Source of the DNA: Corynebacterium sp.
Lineage (GTDB): Bacteria > Actinomycetota > Actinomycetes > Mycobacteriales > Mycobacteriaceae
Reading direction: 5' to 3'
Length of the DNA: 19,551 nucleotides
Assembly: GCF_030530965.1 (NCBI RefSeq)
Contig: NZ_JAUMTY010000005.1
Span: 38,124 to 57,674, forward strand
In this document: positions 8,073 through 14,535 of the stretch, one piece after another
Layout: each line of letters opens with the position of its first letter
Position numbering within the stretch: the stretch's first letter is position 1
Notes under the pieces: generated by a model
What the model saw: the letters and a program-made list of their open reading frames with translations, nothing else
What the model was told of the DNA's origin: nothing
The model's database searches: none
Program-made: the position numbers and the translations under genes

Positions 8073-9772
8073 ATAATCCCAACGCGGCCGCCGCGTCACA
8101 CCGGCAGACCTACACCCCAGAAGGAGAAACCGAGAACGACGTGAACAAAGGTCATGCTGCGGCTCATCAGGAGCCATCCGCCGAAGAGCAGCTCAACCGG
8201 GTGACAGTGGAGTCCAATGAAAACCTGCTGGACACTAGCGGTTTCCCTGATAACTGGACTAATCCGCTCCGCGACCCCAGGGATAAGAGGATGCCCAGGA
8301 TTGCGGGACCATGTGGGCTCGTCATCTTCGGTGTCACAGGCGATCTAGCACGAAAGAAACTTCTCCCCGCGGTATATGACCTTGCCAACCGCGGCCTGCT
8401 CCCCGCGGGATTCACCCTTGTGGGATATGGCCGTCGTGACTGGACCAAAGAAGATTTCATTAAAAAGGTGTACGACGACGTTCGCGCGGGATCTCGTACT
8501 CCCTTTAGGCGATCAGTATGGGAGCGCCTGGCCGAGGGGCTGATCTTCGTCAAAGGCACATTTGACCAAGATGAGTGCTTCGATGCGTTGGCCGAGACTC
8601 TGGCGGAGGTCGACCATACCCGTGGCACCGCCGGGAACTGGGCTTTTTATCTCTCTGTTCCTCCTGCCTATTTCCCGAACGTGTGTCACCAACTTCAACG
8701 CTCGGGCCTCGCTAAAGATAGTGCCGGCGGTTGGCGGCGCGTGGTTATCGAGAAACCCTTTGGTCATGATGAGGAATCAGCTCGGGAGCTTAACCGCATT
8801 GTCAACAGCGTTTTCCCTGAACGCTCAGTTTTCCGTATCGACCATTACCTGGGCAAGGAAACAGTTCAGAATATTATGGCGCTGCGCTTTGCGAATCAGC
8901 TCTTTGAGCCCCTGTGGAGCGCATCCTTTATCGACCACGTCCAGATCACTATGGCCGAAGACATTGGCCTAGGCGGACGGGCTGGTTATTACGATGGCAT
9001 CGGCGCTGCGCGGGACGTCATCCAGAACCACCTCATCCAGCTTCTTGCCTTAATCGCAATGGAAGAGCCTCTGGCCTTCACCCCCCGCGATTTGCAGACT
9101 GAAAAGATTAAAGTCCTGAGAGCCACCAGTGCTGTTCCCCCGTTCTCTAAAACGACAGCCCGGGGCCAGTACACCGCAGGATGGCAGGGCTCTGAATTCG
9201 TCGGTGGCCTTCGCGATGAAGAAGGTTTTGCCGAAGACTCGAAAACTGAAACCTACGCGGCCTGCACATTGGAGATTAATTCTCGACGCTGGGCGGGCGT
9301 GCCATTTTATTTACGCACCGGCAAGCGATTGGGCCGACGAGTGACGGAAATCGCTTTGGTGTTCAAAGACGCGCCCTATCTTCCTTTCGACGCTGATGAG
9401 ACGACTGCTCTTGGCCCCAACGCGGTTGTTATTCGTGTGCAACCCGACGAGGGAGTCCTGATGCGCTTCGGCTCGAAGGTCCCCGGCTCCGCAATGGAAG
9501 TGCGTGATGTCAACATGGACTTCGCCTATTCCGAGGCGTTTACTGAGGCATCCCCCGAAGCCTATGAGCGTTTGATCCTGGATGCTCTCTTGGATGAAGC
9601 TAGCCTCTTCCCCACCAATGAAGAGGTGGAACTCTCGTGGAAGATCCTTGATCCCATCGTCAAATATTGGGCTGAGCGAGGACGTCCTGACGATTATCCG
9701 GCCGGAACGTGGGGCCCTGAAAGTGCTGATCGTATGCTTTCGCGGTCAGGACGCACCTGGCGACGCCCGTAA
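8069..9772 (+). CDS. zwf: Glucose-6-phosphate 1-dehydrogenase
   Basis: This enzyme catalyses the first step of the oxidative pentose phosphate pathway: glucose 6-phosphate to 6-phosphogluconolactone with reduction of NADP. The nucleotide-binding fingerprint FGVTGDLARKK lies at residues 87-97 and the active-site motif RIDHYLGKE at 256-264. EKPFGHD, the GGRAGYYDGIGAARDVIQNH region and a C-terminus in WRRP match corynebacterial Zwf closely. The 567-residue product has about 60 extra N-terminal residues (Ala/Asn/Glu-rich) before SWTNPLRDP-like sequence. An in-frame stop lies at 8045-8047, so the start cannot be further upstream than GTG 8069. A later GTG at 8141, behind AGAAGGAG, would remove 24 residues; neither site is well spaced. 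In this order Zwf works with OpcA, encoded next. Confidence 0.95.
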   Translation: MNNPNAAAASHRQTYTPEGETENDVNKGHAAAHQEPSAEEQLNRVTVESNENLLDTSGFPDNWTNPLRDPRDKRMPRIAGPCGLVIFGVTGDLARKKLLPAVYDLANRGLLPAGFTLVGYGRRDWTKEDFIKKVYDDVRAGSRTPFRRSVWERLAEGLIFVKGTFDQDECFDALAETLAEVDHTRGTAGNWAFYLSVPPAYFPNVCHQLQRSGLAKDSAGGWRRVVIEKPFGHDEESARELNRIVNSVFPERSVFRIDHYLGKETVQNIMALRFANQLFEPLWSASFIDHVQITMAEDIGLGGRAGYYDGIGAARDVIQNHLIQLLALIAMEEPLAFTPRDLQTEKIKVLRATSAVPPFSKTTARGQYTAGWQGSEFVGGLRDEEGFAEDSKTETYAACTLEINSRRWAGVPFYLRTGKRLGRRVTEIALVFKDAPYLPFDADETTALGPNAVVIRVQPDEGVLMRFGSKVPGSAMEVRDVNMDFAYSEAFTEASPEAYERLILDALLDEASLFPTNEEVELSWKILDPIVKYWAERGRPDDYPAGTWGPESADRMLSRSGRTWRRP

Positions 9773-9833
9773 AACTATCACCGCTCGTCCTCACATCACA
9801 CGCTCAATTTTCAGGGAATGAGAAAACCGACGC

Positions 9834-11030
9834 ATGATCATTAACCTCCCCAATACAACAACCCGCGACATCTCTAAACGCCTCGTCACCGTCCGTGAGT
9901 CGGGTGGCGAAGTCACGACCGGCCGTGTACTCACTTTGATCATCGTCGCGTCAATTAACGACGATTACGAAACGTTTATTACGGCGGCCAATGAAGCCTC
10001 ACAGGAGCATCCGTCTCGTATTCTCGTGTTGCTCACGGATGATTCCTCCTCAACCGCGAGCCAATCTGATAGTGATGACAACGGCAATTCGCAGACTGGG
10101 CTTGCGGACTATGAGAATCTCGAAGAGTTTGAGCGTGCTCTCGACGCCGCCCCCTCTACGGCGCAACCCGGAACGTCCGACGAGGAAACCACGCAGTCAA
10201 GTGCCACAGATGACGTAGCGTCCAGCGGGCGCGTTGATGCCGAAATACGCATGGGAGGCGACGCTGGTGCCGCTGAAGTCGTCGTCATGAAGTTGTATGG
10301 CGCTGTTAGCCAGCATCTCGCAAGCGTTGTGATGCCGATTCTGTTGCCAGACACTCCGATTGTGGCGTGGTGGCCGGCCAGCCGTCCCCCGGTCCCTGCG
10401 ACTGATCCGATCGGTCGTCTTGCCGGCCGACGAATTACTGACTCCCTATCGTCAAGTATTGAGGACGGAATCTTTAGGTGCCGATCATCGTATGCACCCG
10501 GTGACTCTGACCTTGCCTGGTCACGTATCACGCAGTGGCGTGGAATTTTAGCGTCAGCACTGGATCAGCCTCCATTTTCTCCCATCCGTGGAGTGACGAT
10601 TGCTGGCCCATCGGAAGACCCGAGCGTTGATATAGCCGGTGGATGGCTTGCGGACCGTTTAGGGATGAATGTCACCCGTGAATCCACGGACTCGCCCAAG
10701 GTACCTCTTGATTCCGAAGGGCGACCCACTATCGGCGTGCAAAGCGTGACGATCCATCGTGATAGTGGCGATTTGATCCTCCGTACCTTTAGCGCACATA
10801 CCCTGACGATCACACGCGAAGGATCAGGCCGTGAAAGTCGCGTTGCCCTCACACGACGCGGAACAGCTGACTGCCTCGCGGAAGAGTTGCGCCACCTCGA
10901 CCCCGATGTCATCTACGCACAAGCTCTCCGAGGGCTATCCAGAGTTCACCGCGTCGATGCTTTCGATTCAGACGAGTCGCACGCACCTGACGACGCGAAC
11001 GACAGTGACGTCGAAGCAGACCGTGAATAG
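9834..11030 (+). CDS. opcA: Glucose-6-phosphate dehydrogenase assembly protein OpcA
   Basis: OpcA associates with Zwf and is needed for full glucose-6-phosphate dehydrogenase activity in cyanobacteria and corynebacteria. The N-terminus (INLPNTTTRDISKRL, ESGGEVTTGRVLTLI), EIRMGGDAGAAEVVVM, LLPDTPIVAWWP, DPIGRLAGRRITD, SRITQWRGILAS and the C-terminal EELRHLDPDVIY all match the family. The product is 398 residues against about 320 in C. glutamicum. The difference is largely an insert at residues 69-132 made mainly of Ser, Asp, Thr, Glu and Gln, plus an acidic tail of about 25 residues. Both look disordered. The start at ATG 9834 has only a weak upstream site (AGGGA, 16 bases away). It lies 61 bases after zwf and 62 before pgl, in the same operon. 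Confidence 0.93.
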   Translation: MIINLPNTTTRDISKRLVTVRESGGEVTTGRVLTLIIVASINDDYETFITAANEASQEHPSRILVLLTDDSSSTASQSDSDDNGNSQTGLADYENLEEFERALDAAPSTAQPGTSDEETTQSSATDDVASSGRVDAEIRMGGDAGAAEVVVMKLYGAVSQHLASVVMPILLPDTPIVAWWPASRPPVPATDPIGRLAGRRITDSLSSSIEDGIFRCRSSYAPGDSDLAWSRITQWRGILASALDQPPFSPIRGVTIAGPSEDPSVDIAGGWLADRLGMNVTRESTDSPKVPLDSEGRPTIGVQSVTIHRDSGDLILRTFSAHTLTITREGSGRESRVALTRRGTADCLAEELRHLDPDVIYAQALRGLSRVHRVDAFDSDESHAPDDANDSDVEADRE

Positions 11031-11074
11031 ATCGTCGGCAGTGCAATAAACCCCATCGTTGTGTGATAGACCGC

Positions 11075-11085
11075 AAGAAGAAAGG
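11075..11085 (+). promoter_or_regulatory. pgl ribosome binding site that decides the start
   Basis: AAGAAGAAAGG ends seven bases before ATG 11093. The frame is also open from GTG 11063, but that codon has no ribosome binding site and would add a Lys-rich segment that is translated from this very site. Confidence 0.7.
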
Positions 11086-11092
11086 CGTATGG

Positions 11093-11941
11093 ATGAGCGA
11101 AAAGTCTAGTCCCGATTCAGATGTCCGCATTGTCGCGTGTGCAGATCAAGCAGAAGTGGCTATGCGAGCAGCACGCGATGTTGAAAACGTCATAGTCAGT
11201 ACTCAGGAGGGACGTGAGGGCGCTAGTAACACCACCGGGGTTACTCCGGATGGTTACGCCCGGCTCGTGGTCACGGGTGGAAGCACGGGTATCGCGGTGC
11301 TCCACCAGCTGTATATCGACAGTGAAGCCGGCAACGCGGGTATTGACTGGAACCGTGTCCACGTGTTCTTCGGTGATGAGCGCTGGGTTCCAGCAGACCA
11401 TCCGGGGCGGAATGACAAACAAGCAGCAGAGGCTCTGTTCAGCAACATCGATATCCCGCAGGAGAACCTCCACCGCTTCCCTGCCCCATCGTCCGAAAGT
11501 GCGTATGGAGAGACCGAAGGATCCCGCAGCGGAAACGTCGACGTCGCGGAGCTCAACGAAGCTGCTGCATCGTACGCGGACACCATCACTACGTACGCTC
11601 CTGATGGATTCGACATCCACCTCTTAGGAATGGGGCCGGAGGGGCACATCAACTCCTTGTTCCCCCATACGCCTGAGTTGACGAGCGATGACACCGTTGT
11701 ATCTGTAACTGATTGTCCGAAGCCACCGCCCACGCGTTTATCTCTCACCCGTCGCGCGCTGAATTCATCGACACGTGTGTGGTTCGTCGTTGCGGGTGAA
11801 GCTAAAGCCGAGGCCCTCGGGCACGCAGTCTCTGGCGACGATGCAGACACGTGGCCAGCTGCGGGCGCACGTGGGCAAGAAGATACTGCCGTCTATGCCG
11901 ATGCGCCAGCTCTATCCCAGCTGCAGGGCTCATCGTCGTAG
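11093..11941 (+). CDS. pgl: 6-Phosphogluconolactonase (DevB/SOL family)
   Basis: This enzyme hydrolyses 6-phosphogluconolactone, the product of Zwf, to 6-phosphogluconate. The 282-residue product shows LVVTGGSTGIAVL (58-70), HVFFGDERWVP (90-100), GRNDKQA and the signature LLGMGPEGHINSLFP (177-191), whose histidine is in the active site. RLSLTRRALN and FVVAGEAKAEAL follow near the C-terminus. These are standard for the DevB-type lactonase related to glucosamine-6-phosphate isomerase. There is a modest Ser/Gly/Glu-rich stretch at about 134-150. In C. glutamicum the gene is called devB. It is the last gene of the pentose phosphate operon and is followed by a strong terminator. Confidence 0.95.
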   Translation: MSEKSSPDSDVRIVACADQAEVAMRAARDVENVIVSTQEGREGASNTTGVTPDGYARLVVTGGSTGIAVLHQLYIDSEAGNAGIDWNRVHVFFGDERWVPADHPGRNDKQAAEALFSNIDIPQENLHRFPAPSSESAYGETEGSRSGNVDVAELNEAAASYADTITTYAPDGFDIHLLGMGPEGHINSLFPHTPELTSDDTVVSVTDCPKPPPTRLSLTRRALNSSTRVWFVVAGEAKAEALGHAVSGDDADTWPAAGARGQEDTAVYADAPALSQLQGSSS

Positions 11942-12023
11942 CCCACCAAAAATTGCCGACGGAAACAGCGCATCTCTACTCGGTCTGAATAAGGATTGCG
12001 TTGTCCGTTGGCAAAAAATAAGT

Positions 12024-12058
12024 AGGCCCTTCGCGTGATCCGCTGTAGGGCCTCTTTT
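12024..12058. terminator. Bidirectional Rho-independent terminator between pgl and secG
   Basis: AGGCCCT (12024-12030) and AGGGCCT (12047-12053) are perfect inverted arms; inside them GCG and CGC (12033-12035, 12041-12043) can also pair around TGATC. CTTTT follows on the + strand, ending the pgl transcript. On the - strand the hairpin is followed by ACTTATTTTTTGC, which would end the secG transcript. The rest of the 218-base spacer shows nothing else convincing. Confidence 0.85.
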
Positions 12059-12159
12059 ACACGGCGCTTTGGCCGTCGCTAGATCCCATCCACCGCTGAA
12101 TTCCACCCACCACAAGCTCGTAAAGGCTGGGAGGAACGTGGACGATTAAACGTCAATGA

Positions 12160-12393
12160 TTATCCGTACGCCTGAAGTAGATTCAGACCGATCACTGCAG
12201 CTAACCAGATAATTGCGCAGACGATGGTAATGCGGTCGAGGTTCTTCTCTGCAACCGTCGATCCCGAAAGATTGGATTGCATTCCGCCACCAAAAAGGCT
12301 GGACAGTCCGCCGCCCTTGCCTTTGTGCAACAGGACGAACAGCCCCATGAGCAGGCTGAACACAACCAAAACGATTTGCAACGCGAGATGCAT
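12160..12393 (-). CDS. secG: Preprotein translocase subunit SecG
   Basis: SecG is the small accessory subunit of the SecYEG channel and assists SecA-driven export. The 77-residue product has two predicted helices (about 3-22 and 54-73) joined by a Gly/Ser-rich loop with the family pattern LLHKGKGGGLSSLFGGG. This length and layout are normal for actinobacterial SecG. The ATG at 12391-12393 has GGAG about 15 bases upstream, a rather distant site. The gene lies in the usual place for corynebacteria, beside the glycolytic triad, but here the neighbour on its upstream side is a divergent gene rather than ppc. Confidence 0.93.
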   Translation of the reverse strand: MHLALQIVLVVFSLLMGLFVLLHKGKGGGLSSLFGGGMQSNLSGSTVAEKNLDRITIVCAIIWLAAVIGLNLLQAYG

Positions 12394-12447
12394 TGGTGTG
12401 GGTGCTCCAATCAGGAAGTAATGTCACCGACCGTTAATAACCACACC

Positions 12448-12476
12448 AGTGTAACGTACTGACGCCGTGGAGTGAA
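12448..12476 (-). promoter_or_regulatory. Candidate secG promoter
   Basis: On the - strand TTCACT (12471-12476) and TACACT (12448-12453) are 17 bases apart; TACACT fits TANANT. The start point would be near 12441, about 50 bases before secG. The -35 hexamer overlaps the start region of the divergent gene. Confidence 0.45.
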
Positions 12477-12477
12477 T

Positions 12478-13578
12478 GTGCCCCACTCCATGTGTCACAT
12501 GAAGCCGCAACACTGGTTGCGTAAGGCCTACGAGATTCGTTCGCGGACAGGGGAAGGCATAATAGGGATTGTGAGAACTCGAGCTCGCCTACTTTCTTTG
12601 ACGGACCACTTTCATGCTGCAGCTCAGGGGGTTGGAGTAACCGTACACGCCATTGCCGACGCGCTTATTCGTCGGTTGCATCTTCAACGGGTGGTAGGTG
12701 CACTTCCTTTTATTCCGCCTGGGCTACGCGCTGCTCTCGGCTACCTGGTTCCGCTGAAGCCGGCGGATCTTCCAGAGCGCCTCCCCCATGTACACGCGCA
12801 TAACGACAGTTCCCACCGGTTCCCTCTCCGCGAGGCACTGCTCCGCGGCTTTGCCTCAGTCGAGGCTGATGCCACCTTGTACCGCGGGCGATTTCTCCTA
12901 GGCCACAGTGTTTTAGAAAAAAGCCGGGGCCTGGATTTAGAAAGAGACTATCTCGAACCACTCGCCACTATGGCGCGACTGGGACCCCTCTTCCCCACTA
13001 CAAGCGATGACACCAGCAACGCCCCCGCAACTCCACAAACAGGCAATGAGGAACCCGTATATGTCCACGTTGATATCAAATCGGCTGGGCTTCCTGCGTT
13101 AAAACAACTTGAAGCTATCGCGTCTCGCTATTCCGATGTGCTGAGTGAATGGACCGGAGAAAAATATATCCCTCGACGTCTGACTCTGATTGCGACGGGA
13201 AATAGCCTGAGGGCAGCCGATGAATGGTGGACACAACCAGCGACGAAGGACCACCATCGTCGGGTATTCCTCGATGGTCGCCCGGAAGATTTAGATGCCT
13301 GCCCTCCAACATGGCTTATGCCCATAGTGAGTACTGATTTCACGCATTTCTCAGCGTGGCGGGGTTTCCGCGCTATCGCGGCCTCGGAAGAAGCTGCAGT
13401 GAGGGAATTCGTGTCTTCCGTGCACGAGCAAGGACGGCAGGCACGGTTATGGGGCATCCCAACATGGCCCTACGCCAACCACGCACGAGTAAGCCGGTGG
13501 CTCCTCAATGCCGGACTCGATTGGGTGAGTGTCGACAATTTACGAGGAGCGCACCGGCTCATTCATTCGGCGCTCTAG
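12478..13578 (+). CDS. AIM6-like PI-PLC/glycerophosphodiester phosphodiesterase-fold protein
   Basis: The central and C-terminal parts resemble the TIM-barrel phosphodiesterase superfamily branch that includes yeast Aim6 and bacterial proteins annotated as phosphatidylinositol-specific phospholipase C or glycerophosphodiester phosphodiesterase family. Key residues are HAHND (106-110), VEADATL (Glu129, Asp131), LLGHS (His143), then RDYLEPL and a later HVDIKS (Asp199, Lys201). The end has LWGIPTWP and a VSVDNL segment. The substrate is unknown for this family. The first 100 residues are not recognised; no clear signal peptide is seen. A Ser/Thr/Asn/Pro-rich insert lies at about 174-193. GTG 12478 is preferred because GGAG (12469-12472) is five bases before it; GTG 12472 and ATG 12490 are alternatives. 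The gene occupies the place of ppc in C. glutamicum and runs against its neighbours. Confidence 0.78.
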   Translation: MPHSMCHMKPQHWLRKAYEIRSRTGEGIIGIVRTRARLLSLTDHFHAAAQGVGVTVHAIADALIRRLHLQRVVGALPFIPPGLRAALGYLVPLKPADLPERLPHVHAHNDSSHRFPLREALLRGFASVEADATLYRGRFLLGHSVLEKSRGLDLERDYLEPLATMARLGPLFPTTSDDTSNAPATPQTGNEEPVYVHVDIKSAGLPALKQLEAIASRYSDVLSEWTGEKYIPRRLTLIATGNSLRAADEWWTQPATKDHHRRVFLDGRPEDLDACPPTWLMPIVSTDFTHFSAWRGFRAIAASEEAAVREFVSSVHEQGRQARLWGIPTWPYANHARVSRWLLNAGLDWVSVDNLRGAHRLIHSAL

Positions 13579-13601
13579 TGCACGTAGCAGCACGAGCACT
13601 A
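13576..13601. repeat. Small inverted repeat at the end of the AIM6-like gene
   Basis: TAGTGC (13576-13581) and GCACTA (13596-13601) are inverted arms; the first includes the stop codon. A 10-base palindrome GCGCTAGCGC follows at 13612-13621. With the stronger hairpin downstream they form a structured convergent junction. Confidence 0.35.
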
Positions 13602-13629
13602 ACTAGCACCCGCGCTAGCGCCGTGACCC

Positions 13630-13661
13630 GCCTACTCGGAGCTACGTCACTCCGAGTAGGC
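13630..13661. terminator. Hairpin between convergent AIM6-like gene and tpiA
   Basis: GCCTACTCGGAG (13630-13641) and CTCCGAGTAGGC (13650-13661) form a perfect 12-base-pair stem with an 8-base loop. It lies 10 bases beyond the tpiA stop and 51 bases beyond the stop of the convergent gene. No T run follows on either strand; stems without a T run are frequently found at gene ends in actinobacteria, so I read it as a shared terminator. Confidence 0.65.
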
Positions 13662-13671
13662 AGTAGAGGTC

Positions 13672-14454
13672 TTAAACGCTACCGTCGGCAGCGAGGGCAG
13701 AGAGCTTGGCGAAGTCTTCACCATCGAGTGAAGCACCACCAACAAGTCCACCGTCAATATCTTGTTCCGCAATGAGTTCGGAAACATTGCCGGTCTTCAT
13801 GGAGCCGCCGTACAAGACGCGGATCGAGGATGCCGTCTCCTCATCTGTCAGCTCAGCGAGGGCACCACGAATAGCGTGGCATACTTCCTGTGCGTCCGAA
13901 GCAGATGCGGTCTTACCCGTTCCGATCGCCCAGATGGGTTCATAAGCGATAACAGACTTTGCGATTTCGTCCTTGCTCAACCCGGCAAGTGACTCCTTGA
14001 CCTGGTCGACGACGAAGGAGACATGCTGGCCAGCCTCGCGAACATCCAGAGACTCGCCGACACAAACAATCGGGGTCATACCGGCGTCGAGAGCCTTCTT
14101 GGCCTTCGCAGCAACGATCTCGTTGGTCTCGGAGTGGTAGTCGCGGCGCTCTGAGTGGCCCACGATAACCCAGGAGCATCCCAACTTAGACAGCATCGAC
14201 GGTGCGATTTCACCGGTGTACGCACCGGAATCGTGGGTCGAGATGTCTTGAGCACCATAGGTGACGCGCAGCTTGTCCCCATCCACCAAGGTCTGCACCG
14301 AACGAATGTCGGTAAACGGAGGAATGACCGCGACATCAACCTTGTCGTAGTAGTCCTTGGGGAGCGCAAAAGCGAGTTTCTGTACCACGGAGATGGCCTC
14401 GAGGTGGTTGAGGTTCATCTTCCAGTTACCAGCAATAAGTGGTTTACGAGCCAT
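13672..14454 (-). CDS. tpiA: Triosephosphate isomerase
   Basis: This enzyme interconverts dihydroxyacetone phosphate and glyceraldehyde 3-phosphate in glycolysis. The 260-residue TIM barrel shows GNWKMN (Asn10 and Lys12 of the active site), VGHSERR (catalytic His100) and AYEPIWAIGTGK (catalytic Glu172), with the phosphate-binding YGGSMK and GGLVGGASL near the end. The length is normal. AAAGGA lies seven bases upstream of the ATG at 14452-14454. It is the last gene of the gap-pgk-tpiA block, 81 bases after pgk, and a hairpin lies in that gap. Confidence 0.97.
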   Translation of the reverse strand: MARKPLIAGNWKMNLNHLEAISVVQKLAFALPKDYYDKVDVAVIPPFTDIRSVQTLVDGDKLRVTYGAQDISTHDSGAYTGEIAPSMLSKLGCSWVIVGHSERRDYHSETNEIVAAKAKKALDAGMTPIVCVGESLDVREAGQHVSFVVDQVKESLAGLSKDEIAKSVIAYEPIWAIGTGKTASASDAQEVCHAIRGALAELTDEETASSIRVLYGGSMKTGNVSELIAEQDIDGGLVGGASLDGEDFAKLSALAADGSV

Positions 14455-14480
14455 GAACAGTCCTTTCGTACAAAGGTGAG

Positions 14481-14509
14481 CCCCGGGTCAACAGTGATGT
14501 CGACCGGGG
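14481..14509 (-). repeat. Intercistronic hairpin between pgk and tpiA
   Basis: On the - strand CCCCGGTCGAC (14509-14499) pairs with GTTGACCCGGGG (14492-14481) around a 6-base loop. The RNA stem has 11 pairs, including one G-U, with a single bulged C. There is no T run, so processing, mRNA stability or pausing is more likely than full termination. Confidence 0.55.
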
Positions 14510-14535
14510 AATAGACATTCGCCTAGCAGTCGTGC

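Noticed and set aside
9818..9844. Eight-codon frame overlapping the opcA start
   Set aside because: AGGGA touches its ATG directly, leaving no room for initiation; such short frames are common by chance.
11930..12115. 61-codon open frame on the - strand between pgl and secG
   Set aside because: It runs through the bidirectional terminator hairpin, overlaps the end of pgl and has no recognisable product.
13356..13775. 139-codon + strand frame across the end of the AIM6-like gene and tpiA
   Set aside because: It overlaps two supported genes and the hairpin between them, and its composition is typical of an out-of-frame reading.
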